Below are positions 45,785 through 53,121 of a stretch of 64,000 nt of DNA, piece by piece. Every line of letters begins with the position of its first letter. Position 1 is the stretch's first letter. The stretch spans positions 2,356,001-2,420,000 of the forward strand of contig NZ_CP128846.1 of assembly GCF_030388665.1 (NCBI RefSeq). The letters run 5' to 3'. Made by a program: the position numbers and the translations under genes. Below the pieces are notes generated by a model. It saw nothing but the letters and a program-made list of their open reading frames with translations. It ran no database searches and was not told where the DNA came from. Origin of the DNA: Streptomyces flavofungini (GTDB taxonomy: Bacteria; Actinomycetota; Actinomycetes; Streptomycetales; Streptomycetaceae).

Positions 45785-45902
45785 GAACAACCTCTCGGAA
45801 CGTTGGAAAACGGCTTCCGGCCCCGTCCACTGTGGACCGGAGCCGACGACCGACGGCTGGGGATTTGGGCCGACGGCGCGGGCGGGGCCGTGGAGCTCGG
45901 AC

Positions 45903-45928
45903 AGCGCCGTGAACGACGGCTGTATTCC
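45903..45928 (-). promoter_or_regulatory. Candidate SigR-type promoter of hrdB
   Basis: On the minus strand GGAAT is followed after 18 bases by GCT, close to the SigR consensus GGAAT-N18-GTT. In S. coelicolor hrdB has a SigR-dependent second promoter induced by disulfide stress. One -10 base deviates, so the call is tentative. Confidence 0.35.
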
Positions 45929-45951
45929 CTCCTCGGCTATCACCTCTTAGG

Positions 45952-45978
45952 TCATCGCGCTGTTCGTAGGAGCGTTAC
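45952..45978 (-). promoter_or_regulatory. Candidate ShbA-dependent main promoter of hrdB
   Basis: On the minus strand GTAAC is followed after 16 bases by CGATGA, which fits the sequence I remember for the promoter used by the ECF sigma factor ShbA, the main activator of hrdB in Streptomyces. It lies about 170 bases upstream of the hrdB GTG. Confidence 0.5.
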
Positions 45979-46440
45979 GCCCAATCTACGTGGCCCGAGT
46001 CACACCTCGTAAGCACTCAAAAGCCTCTAGATGCGGTCAGAAGCGACGAGGGTTCAGTCATCCTCCCGTCGGATGCGCACGTCGGCGCCCTCATGGACGG
46101 GCTTGTGGCGACCCACTCACGGCCGCATCACCATTCCCCGGCATGCATCAACATCCTTCGATGTCCGCCGACGTCCGTGGGGTGTACGCCAGCATCCCTT
46201 TGTGTACGTCAGCGTCCTTCGGCTCGGACCGGTACGCCACCCGGGCGCCAGGGCTCGCGGCCGCTGACCCCGTACGCAGTCATCGGCTTCCCGCGATTCG
46301 CCGCGTCATTCCCCGCCACTGCCGCCGGACCCGCCCTGCCCCTGACGGAGCGCGGGAGTCCGGCGGCACGGGCGGCGGTGTCGAGGCAGCGAAACGATGC
46401 TGCGGGGGCGGGCACGGGACGCGCGCTGACGCGGGAGGGG
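45979..46440. other. Intergenic region between whiH and hrdB
   Basis: Together with the promoter stretch 45785-45978 this is a 656-base gap with no supported gene. About 46146-46222 holds imperfect 20-21 base direct repeats (listed separately). No clear terminator for whiH was seen. Confidence 0.45.
46162..46222. repeat. Imperfect 20-21 bp direct repeats (TGTACGYCAGCRTCCYT)
   Basis: Clear copies start at 46183 (TGTACGCCAGCATCCCTTT) and 46203 (TGTACGTCAGCGTCCTTCGG), with a weaker one from 46162 (TGTCCGCCGACGTCCGTGGG). They are noncoding, downstream of whiH and upstream of the hrdB promoters. Confidence 0.55.
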
Positions 46441-47331
46441 TCAGTGCTCGCGAGGAGCGGGCACCACGCGCTCCACTTCCGGATGCACGGTGAGCAGCTG
46501 CCGCATGGCGGCCTCGGCACCGGCTCCGTCGCCCGCCGCGAGGGCGTCGACGATCCGGGAGTGGTGCACCAGGGAAGCCTCGGTCGGGCGGTCGCAGCCG
46601 GTGACGGGTCCTCCGGAGACGTGGAGTGCGGCGGAGACGATGCCGGAGAGGTGCTCCAGCATGCGGTTGCCCGCGACCTGGATGAGCAGCGAGTGGAACT
46701 CGGCGTCCGCGCGGGAGAAGGTGATCGAGTCGCCCTGGGCCAGCGCGTGCCCCATGATCTCCACCATGTCGGCGAGCCGCTGCTGCACCTCCTCGCGGCC
46801 GTGCCCGGCGGCGAGGCGGGCGGCCAGGGGCTCGATGGTCCAGCGCAGCTCGCTGAGTTCGCGGCGCTGGTCGTCACGCTGCGGGCCGAACGCCCGCCAT
46901 TCGATGATGTCCGGGTCGAGCAGGTTCCAGTCGCTGACCGGGCGGACCCGCGTGCCGACGTTCGGGCGGGCGCTGACGAGGCCTTTGGCCTCCAGTACGC
47001 GCAGCGATTCGCGGACGACGGTGCGGGAGACCTCGAACCGCTGGCCGATCTCCTCCGGGACCAGGGGCCGGTCGGCTCCGAGGTCACCCGAGACGATCAT
47101 CTGGCCCAGCTGCTGGACCAGTTGGCCGTGCAGTCCGCGGCCGCGGTTGCCTGCGGCTCGTCGTCCCACGCGGCCCAGGTCCTGGTCCGCGCCGTCCCAC
47201 AGGGGGGCGACCACGCGGTCGGCGCCGGGAGCCTCCGCGTAGGGGTAGCGGTCGAGATCGCCCGCCGGACCGGCGAGGCCGGCGTCTGCGGAACGGGCGG
47301 TGGTCATCATGGTGTGCGCAAGGGTACTCAC
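46441..47331 (-). CDS. whiH: WhiH sporulation regulator (GntR/FadR family)
   Basis: The 296-aa protein matches WhiH from S. coelicolor throughout: a 60-residue variable start, then RRAAGNRGRGLHGQLVQQLGQMIVSGDLGADRP leading into the GntR winged helix (VPEEIGQRFEVSRTVVRESLRVLEAKGLVSARPNVG) and a C-terminal FCD ligand domain (ADAEFHSLLIQVAGNRMLEHLSG, HSRIVDALAAGD with metal-type histidines). WhiH is needed for aerial hyphae to form regular sporulation septa and is transcribed by sigma WhiG; it may respond to a carboxylate. It is encoded next to hrdB, as in other Streptomyces. GTG 47331 is used by analogy with the known N-terminus (STLAHTMM); its ribosome binding site is poor. Confidence 0.95.
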   Translation of the reverse strand: MSTLAHTMMTTARSADAGLAGPAGDLDRYPYAEAPGADRVVAPLWDGADQDLGRVGRRAAGNRGRGLHGQLVQQLGQMIVSGDLGADRPLVPEEIGQRFEVSRTVVRESLRVLEAKGLVSARPNVGTRVRPVSDWNLLDPDIIEWRAFGPQRDDQRRELSELRWTIEPLAARLAAGHGREEVQQRLADMVEIMGHALAQGDSITFSRADAEFHSLLIQVAGNRMLEHLSGIVSAALHVSGGPVTGCDRPTEASLVHHSRIVDALAAGDGAGAEAAMRQLLTVHPEVERVVPAPREH

Positions 47332-47423
47332 GGATGAGTTGTCGGCTTGGCCCTCAAGTCCCTTGAGGTCTTTGGTGAAAAGCACACGAAAGGGTGATCG
47401 CTTACCTCGCTCCAATTGACGCG

Positions 47424-47431
47424 TTATCGGA
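47424..47431 (-). promoter_or_regulatory. Possible sigma-WhiG -10 element of whiH
   Basis: On the minus strand TCCGATAA resembles the WhiG -10 consensus GCCGATAA and lies about 93 bases upstream of the whiH start. whiH is known to depend on WhiG, but I see no good TAAA -35 at the expected spacing. Confidence 0.25.
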
Positions 47432-47493
47432 AAGAAGTGGCCGCCTCACGGAGAGTTGCGCGCAATGCGGGAACGAAAGCCAGCAGATTGCGG

Positions 47494-49692
47494 TCACCTC
47501 GCCCTGTTTCGCGTCGCCGTGAGCACATAAGCGCAGAGCAGAGCCGTGACGGACAACATCATTGCGCCGCCGACGGGTTGAGCCACCATCCGGAATCCCC
47601 CGGCCAGATACCGCTCGACCCCGAAGGGCCATTCCACGAGCGCGAGCTGACGCAATCGCCCTGGCAGACCGACCGCCGATCGCACAGATGGGCCCGCGAG
47701 CCCTTTCTGTACGAGGGGTACGACGACAACCGGAACGGCGACGACGGCGGCGAGCCCGGCGGTGGTGGAACGGAACACACCGGCCGCCAGAACCCCCGCC
47801 CAAGCGCAGCCGATCATGAAGGTGATCCAACTCGCGCTCAAGGAAAGCCAGTCAGCGGGAACTCCGGTGAGCTCCGGTCCGTATACGAGGTGGAGCACGG
47901 CGGCGTCGCAGCCCACGGTCAGGGCGGCGAGGAGCAGGGCGGTGGCTGCGGCGACCACGAGTTTCGCGGCGAGGAGTCCGAGGCGGCGCGGGACGGTGCC
48001 TCGGTCCGTGGCGAGGGCGGGGTGGCGGAACTCCTCACCGAAGGCGAGTGCGCCCAGAAGACCGGCTCCGAGCGCCGCGGGCGGCAACGGAAGTTCCGTG
48101 GGCCAGGCCGCAAGCAGCCGGGGCTGCGGTGTGTGCCCGGTGCGGCCGAGGAAGACGCACAGCAGCGCGGATACGACGATGACGGCGGCCACCGTGAGGT
48201 ACCCCGTGCCGATTCCGGTGGCACGGCACAGCTCGTAGCGCAGGGGGCGCAGAGGGCCGCGCGCCGGGCGGACGGCGATGGGGGGCGGCAGAGGCGACGT
48301 GGGGGGTGGGGAGGGCCGGGACGAGGATCGGTGCGGATTCGAAGCCTGGGGCCGGGGCTCCCCGGGGGTCTGCGGGGCGGTCGCGGAGGCGGGTGCATCA
48401 TCGCCGTCCAGTGGGCGGAGCGGGATGAGGCGGGGTGAGGGTGCGGCTGGACGTTCCGGCTGATCCTGTGGCTCGTCCCGTGACATCTCCCGGGCCCCGG
48501 TGGCGGACGTCTCGGCCCGCGCGGCGGGCTCCGCCTCTGCGCCAGGGTCCGCCGGAGGCTCCGCGTCAGGCTGGACGGCTCTGGCGTCCTCCCTTTCGCC
48601 GGAGGGGAGTTGAGCGGTCGACGCCGGGTCCGGCGAAGGCGCCAACGGGAGGGGGACGTCCGGCGAGTGGGTGACTTCCGGCAGGACGACGCCGCCACCT
48701 CGCGGGGTGCGCAGGGGGCTCCCGGTGGGTGTGCCGGGCTTGCACTCCGGCGCTGTCGGCTTCGACTCCACCTCCGGCTCACGCTCCGCACCCGAGATCC
48801 GCCCGATGCCCGCCGACGCCCCCGCGTCCCCGATCTCGTCCGCCAGATGATGAACGAGAACGCCGTGCCTGAACGCGACCTCGCCCACATCCGCGCACGT
48901 GCTGCCGTACACCGCAAGCCTGTTGCCGTCCTCCTCCACCACCTCCACGCGCCTTCGGCGTGCGCGCGCCTCCTTGGTCAGCAGGGCGGCCAGACGCGCG
49001 GCGTGCGGCGTCCGGACTGCCACGCGGGGTCGCAGCCTGGTGCGGGCGAACTCTCCTGCCTCCTGGTCGGCGACGACGCGTCCGGCGTCGAGCGTGACGA
49101 CCCGGTCAGCGGTACGCGCGGCTTCCTTGGCGTCGTCGGTGGTGTACAGGACCGCGCCGCCACGGGCCGCGTGCGCCCGTAGGAAGCTGTGCAACCAACT
49201 GCTCTCCCGGGCCGAAAGCCCATCGGCTGGATCGTCCAGGACAAGGGAGTGCGGGTCGGCGAGCAGGGCGCAGGCAAGCGCGAGTCGGCGGTCCATGCCG
49301 CGTGAGAGCGTGCCGAGCGGCTGCTCGCGGAGGCTGACGAGCCCGACGGCCTCCAGGACGTCGTCAGCACGCAGTGCCGGCACGCCGACGGCGGCACAGA
49401 GCATCCGCAGTTGGCCTCGCACCGAGCGGGCCGGATGACCGGGGACTTCACCGAGCAGCACACCCACCTCCCGGGAGGGGTGCGCGATGCGGTGCAGAGG
49501 GCGACCCCTGAAGTAGGTGATCCCGCGGCCCTGTTGGAGTTCGAGCATCAACCTGAGCACCGTCGTCTTGCCCGCGCCGACGGCGCCGAGCAGCGCCGTG
49601 ACACGGCCCGCGTGCGCCTCGAAGGACACGTCGTCGACAGCGGGCGGGAGCTCCTTGCGACTCTTGCTGGTCAGTCCGATGGCCTGGATCAT
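47494..49692 (-). CDS. ABC ATPase fused to ABC-2-type permease via long Pro-rich linker
   Basis: A 732-aa one-chain transporter. Residues 1-215 are an ATPase: Walker A GAVGAGKTT, signature-like LSRGMDRRLALAC, Walker B LVLDDP with Asp in place of the catalytic Glu, and a normal D-loop region. Residues about 215-300 are an accessory domain (VAVRTPHAARLAALL; FRHGVLVHHLADEIGD). A disordered acidic/Pro-rich linker spans about 300-490. The C-terminal 240 residues have six transmembrane helices of the ABC-2 permease class (GYLTVAAVIVVSALLCVFLG, LLAAKLVVAAATALLLAALTVG and others). The fused order plus degenerate signature and Walker B suggest low or regulated ATPase activity. It is conserved next to whiH in Streptomyces; substrate unknown. 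Confidence 0.85.
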   Translation of the reverse strand: MIQAIGLTSKSRKELPPAVDDVSFEAHAGRVTALLGAVGAGKTTVLRLMLELQQGRGITYFRGRPLHRIAHPSREVGVLLGEVPGHPARSVRGQLRMLCAAVGVPALRADDVLEAVGLVSLREQPLGTLSRGMDRRLALACALLADPHSLVLDDPADGLSARESSWLHSFLRAHAARGGAVLYTTDDAKEAARTADRVVTLDAGRVVADQEAGEFARTRLRPRVAVRTPHAARLAALLTKEARARRRRVEVVEEDGNRLAVYGSTCADVGEVAFRHGVLVHHLADEIGDAGASAGIGRISGAEREPEVESKPTAPECKPGTPTGSPLRTPRGGGVVLPEVTHSPDVPLPLAPSPDPASTAQLPSGEREDARAVQPDAEPPADPGAEAEPAARAETSATGAREMSRDEPQDQPERPAAPSPRLIPLRPLDGDDAPASATAPQTPGEPRPQASNPHRSSSRPSPPPTSPLPPPIAVRPARGPLRPLRYELCRATGIGTGYLTVAAVIVVSALLCVFLGRTGHTPQPRLLAAWPTELPLPPAALGAGLLGALAFGEEFRHPALATDRGTVPRRLGLLAAKLVVAAATALLLAALTVGCDAAVLHLVYGPELTGVPADWLSLSASWITFMIGCAWAGVLAAGVFRSTTAGLAAVVAVPVVVVPLVQKGLAGPSVRSAVGLPGRLRQLALVEWPFGVERYLAGGFRMVAQPVGGAMMLSVTALLCAYVLTATRNRAR

Positions 49693-49906
49693 CGCTTCTC
49701 TCGCGGGATGTGCGACCGCTCGGCGGCCGGGGCGAGTCCGCCGGATCGGGGACGGACGAACCCCGTGGGTACCGCAGCAAGATAACGCGACATTTCCGGC
49801 TTTTCGCTCAGGGCATGAGCCGCGGGTGTCAACCGCGGTGCCTGAGACGTCGAGCGGCCCACCCCGTCAGGCAGCCAGGAACGGGCGGTACGCGGCCCAG
49901 GGGCCC

Positions 49907-50668
49907 TCAGACGTCCGGTCGCAGCATCGGCGGGTTGAGGAGCGTGGCGCCCCCCGCCCGGAAGAGCTGAGCCGGTCGGCCGCCCTGGCGGGTCGTCGTG
50001 CCGCCGGTGGGGACGAGGAAGCCCGGCGTGCCCGTCACCTTCCGGTGGAAGTTGCGCGGGTCGAGCGCCACGCCCCACACGGCTTCGTAGACCCGGCGCA
50101 GTTCACCGACCGTGAACTCGGGCGGGCAGAACGCCGTGGCCAGGGAGGAGTATTCGATCTTCGAACGGGCGCGCTCCACTCCGTCGGAGAGGATCTGCGC
50201 GTGGTCGAACGCGAGGGGCGTCGCCTGTTCGCCCTCGCGGCCGTACCCGCCTTGGGCCAGCAGGGCGTCGACCGGCGCCCAGCGCGCGCTGTTCGCGTCA
50301 CCGCCCGCTCTGGGCGCGGGCAGGTCGGGCGCGAGCGCGAGGTGCGCGACACTGACCACTCGCATGCGCGGATCCCGCTTCGGGTCGCCGTAGGTCGCCA
50401 GTTGCTCCAAGTGCGCCCCATTGGCCTGAACCGGGCTGTCCGGATCATGGGCGCAGAGCCCTGTCTCCTCGACCAGCTCCCGCGCCGCTGCCGCCGAAAG
50501 GTCCTCGTCGGGCCGTACGAACCCGCCGGGCAGCGCCCAACGCCCCTGGAACGGTGACTCACCGCGACGCACGGCCAGCGCGCACAGCGCGTGGCGACGC
50601 ACGGTCAGCACGACCAGGTCGACGGTGACAGCAAAGGGCGGGAAGGCCGACGGGTCGTAGGGCGACAT
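49907..50668 (-). CDS. NrtR-like Nudix-winged-helix regulator or hydrolase
   Basis: A 253-aa protein with a Nudix domain (about 10-150) and a C-terminal winged helix (FTVGELRRVYEAVWGVALDPRNFHRKVTGTPGFLV), the architecture of NrtR regulators of NAD metabolism. Unlike many NrtR proteins the Nudix box is complete (GFVRPDEDLSAAAARELVEETGL: G, E, RE, EE and G all present), so it may still hydrolyse ADP-ribose. ATG 50668 gives the conserved MSPYDPSAFPPFAVTVDLVV start. There is no good ribosome binding site, but a dyad TCGTC-N5-GACGA lies 13 bases upstream and may be its operator. No NAD genes are adjacent. Confidence 0.85.
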   Translation of the reverse strand: MSPYDPSAFPPFAVTVDLVVLTVRRHALCALAVRRGESPFQGRWALPGGFVRPDEDLSAAAARELVEETGLCAHDPDSPVQANGAHLEQLATYGDPKRDPRMRVVSVAHLALAPDLPAPRAGGDANSARWAPVDALLAQGGYGREGEQATPLAFDHAQILSDGVERARSKIEYSSLATAFCPPEFTVGELRRVYEAVWGVALDPRNFHRKVTGTPGFLVPTGGTTTRQGGRPAQLFRAGGATLLNPPMLRPDV

Positions 50669-50681
50669 GCCGCGATCATAG

Positions 50682-50696
50682 TCGTCTGCCTGACGA
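50682..50696. promoter_or_regulatory. Candidate operator TCGTC-N5-GACGA upstream of NrtR-like gene
   Basis: A perfect 5-5-5 inverted repeat placed 13 bases before the start codon. Nudix-HTH regulators commonly autoregulate through dyads at this position; the match is short, so chance is possible. Confidence 0.4.
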
Positions 50697-50799
50697 TAAA
50701 CACCTCCTACGTCATCTCCCGCACCATCTACTTCCGGCCCCGCTTCCCGGGGTCCTCGGCCGTCGCCCGCCGCACCCTCCACACCGTCGTCCAGCGCTC

Positions 50800-52905
50800 T
50801 CACACCCCCAACTGCAGCCGGTCGGCCGCTTCCTCGACCATGGCGAGCCCGAGCCTGCTGACCCGTACCGAGAACGGGGCTCCCGCCACCCGCAGCGCCG
50901 TCAGCCCGAGCTCTCCCAGGGGGGCGCTGCGGACGGGGTTCAGCGTGACCGTGCCCGCCGGGGCGTCGGGGCGGATTCCGGCGAGCACCGTCAGGAGCTG
51001 GACCCCGGCGGCCGCGGTCATCGCCGCCGGGCGGCACGCCGCCGGGTGCGGCAGCGGTGCACCGCCTTCCGCGCGTTGCTCGCTCGCGTACATCTCGGGC
51101 AGGCGATGGCCGAAGGTCTCAGCCGCGGCGAGCACTCCGCGCAGCAGTGACCCCGCTTCCTTCTCGTAACCCGCCGCGGCCAGTCCCGCGACCGCGACGG
51201 CCGTCTCGTGCACCCGCACCGCCCCGCTCCGGTGCCCGAACGGGTTGTACGCGGCCTCTTTCACGCCCATGCTCCGCAGTCCCCAGCCAGAGTCCATGGC
51301 CGGGCCGCCGAACAACCTGGCGACCTGTTCCGTCTGCACCTTGTCGAGCAGGCCGGGTGCGAGGGCCCCGGACCCGAGCAGTCCCGTGTCCAGGAGGTGG
51401 GCCGCGCTCCCGGTGAGGTACGGAACCAGTCGGCCGTCCGACAACCGTGCCGCCGCGGGCCTGCCCCCTGCCCGGTCGGCCGCCCAGAACTCCTTCCGGA
51501 ACCGGGCGCGCAGCCGCCCCGCCCACTCCCGCAGCTCGCCGGCGCCCGCACGTCCATGGGCGTCGAGCAGGTCGGCGCCGAGCAGCGCCGCACGGTGGGC
51601 GTGGGCCTGGGTCTCGCAGCGTGCAGGGCCGCCGGGGTGGGGGTCCTGGAGGAAGTCGCTGCTGTCGACAGCACCGAGGAGCCACCGCAGGCACCGCTCC
51701 GCGGGCGCCAGCAACTCCTCCACGTCGGCTTCCGGCGCCCCCCAGCGCCAGGCCTCGGCCAGGAGCGCAGGGAACAGGAGCGTGGCTTCGATGCCCGTGC
51801 AGCCGGGCGGCAGCAGTGGTCCCGCGTTGCGCATCGGTCCCGGGATCATGCCCGCCCGGGACCCCGGTGCGCTGATCTGGCTGCGGGCGAGGGTGCGCAG
51901 TGTGCCGACGGCGAGCCGGGTGCCGAGCGGCAGGGCCATCCGGGCCGCCATCAGCGCTTCGGCGGGAGCGAGACCGCAGCGCCAGGGTGCCCCGGCCGCC
52001 ACGTACACGTCGGTGGGATGCGCGGGGTCCCGCAGCAGCAACGCCCTCAGGTCCGCGGTGGAGGTCTCCAGGAGCCGCCCCACCGTCGGCTCGTCGCCGA
52101 CCGCACGGGCCGGGGACAGCGGGCTGCTCGCGCCGTGTCCCACCGGCCGCACCGGCCCACCGCCGTCCGGGCGCACCCGCAGCTCCACACTCTGGCTGCC
52201 TCCCGGGGGCAGCTGCACCTCCCAGCGGAGCAGCCCGGCGGAGGCCAACGCATCCTTGGGCGCCGGAACGGCGGTGACGACGCAGTGGCCCTTCCCCGAG
52301 GACCAACGCATGCCGGAGTCGTGGACGCTGGCCGGCAGTTCCGGGCCTGCTCGGCCCGAAGCGACCGCGCCCAGTTCCGCGAGGTCCGTGCCGAGCGACA
52401 CCTCGACGGGCAGCCGCAGGGGACGGCTGGCCGCGCTGTGCAGCGTGATCCGCTCCGTGCCGTCCGCGTGCCGGGTCCGCTCCACGACGACGTCCGGATC
52501 CGGCCCGCCTTCGGTGGACGGCAGGACCGTGGCCACGAAGCGAGCGCTGTCGGCCGACAGCATCCGCGCCTGCACGGCGACTGGTTCCCGCCCGGCCACA
52601 CGCACCTGGCAGCGTGACAGCATGCGTCGGCCCGAGCGGTAGAACCCTTCGAGCCCCCGGCCGTTCAGTTGCCCTTGGTCCGTGGAGACGGCCAACGCGG
52701 GCAGCGCGACACAGACCAGCGAGGCATGCACGGGCGGCAGCGCGCCCGGACGACGTGAGACGGCGGCGGGAGCCTGTCCGGCGGGTGGGCGCCGGGCAGC
52801 CGGGGCGGGCAGGCGGATGTTGTTGTCCTGCCCGCCGTCGGATCTCTTGGACCTGCCGGAGAGGCCGGACAAGCCGGTGGCAGGAGACGGGGCGGGAACG
52901 TGCAT
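50800..52905 (-). CDS. Glycogen-debranching-enzyme-like protein (GDE N-terminal and GH-type alpha/alpha barrel)
   Basis: The 701-aa protein has a 60-residue disordered start, an N-terminal beta domain (about 60-290) like the amylo-alpha-1,6-glucosidase N-terminal family (VCVALPALAVSTDQGQLNGRGLEGFYRSGRRMLSRCQ is a hallmark), and a helical C-terminal domain (about 300-690) with YVAAGAPWRCGLAPAEALMAARMALPLGTRLA and SGWGLRSMGVKEAAYNPFGHRSGAVRVHETA, as in glycogen debranching glucosidases. Catalytic acids cannot be assigned by eye. No signal peptide is present, so it may act on intracellular glycogen or trehalose-related glucans. ATG 52905 has AGAGG seven bases upstream. It is a single gene between the NrtR-like and DUF4192 genes. 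Confidence 0.82.
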   Translation of the reverse strand: MHVPAPSPATGLSGLSGRSKRSDGGQDNNIRLPAPAARRPPAGQAPAAVSRRPGALPPVHASLVCVALPALAVSTDQGQLNGRGLEGFYRSGRRMLSRCQVRVAGREPVAVQARMLSADSARFVATVLPSTEGGPDPDVVVERTRHADGTERITLHSAASRPLRLPVEVSLGTDLAELGAVASGRAGPELPASVHDSGMRWSSGKGHCVVTAVPAPKDALASAGLLRWEVQLPPGGSQSVELRVRPDGGGPVRPVGHGASSPLSPARAVGDEPTVGRLLETSTADLRALLLRDPAHPTDVYVAAGAPWRCGLAPAEALMAARMALPLGTRLAVGTLRTLARSQISAPGSRAGMIPGPMRNAGPLLPPGCTGIEATLLFPALLAEAWRWGAPEADVEELLAPAERCLRWLLGAVDSSDFLQDPHPGGPARCETQAHAHRAALLGADLLDAHGRAGAGELREWAGRLRARFRKEFWAADRAGGRPAAARLSDGRLVPYLTGSAAHLLDTGLLGSGALAPGLLDKVQTEQVARLFGGPAMDSGWGLRSMGVKEAAYNPFGHRSGAVRVHETAVAVAGLAAAGYEKEAGSLLRGVLAAAETFGHRLPEMYASEQRAEGGAPLPHPAACRPAAMTAAAGVQLLTVLAGIRPDAPAGTVTLNPVRSAPLGELGLTALRVAGAPFSVRVSRLGLAMVEEAADRLQLGV

Positions 52906-53121
52906 GGGGCGGCCTCTTCTGCGTTGTCTGCGCTGCGGAGACTCGGTCGCGGTGCAGCGGCGCGACCCGGACGTGGGTACCGCCACTCAGGTGAACGGGC
53001 CTGGGCCGCCCCAAGTCACGCACACACCGCAGGAAGCCGCCCATACGGCGGCGCACTGCCGCGACGGCCGCCACGGCCCGGGCCCGCACCGGTCGCCGAC
53101 TCCGGCGCCCGTCTCCCGTGT

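Noticed and set aside
45785..45943. In-frame N-terminal extension of hrdB to an upstream ATG
   Set aside because: The known HrdB N-terminus begins at the GTG at 45784 with its own ribosome binding site, and the extension overlaps the leader.
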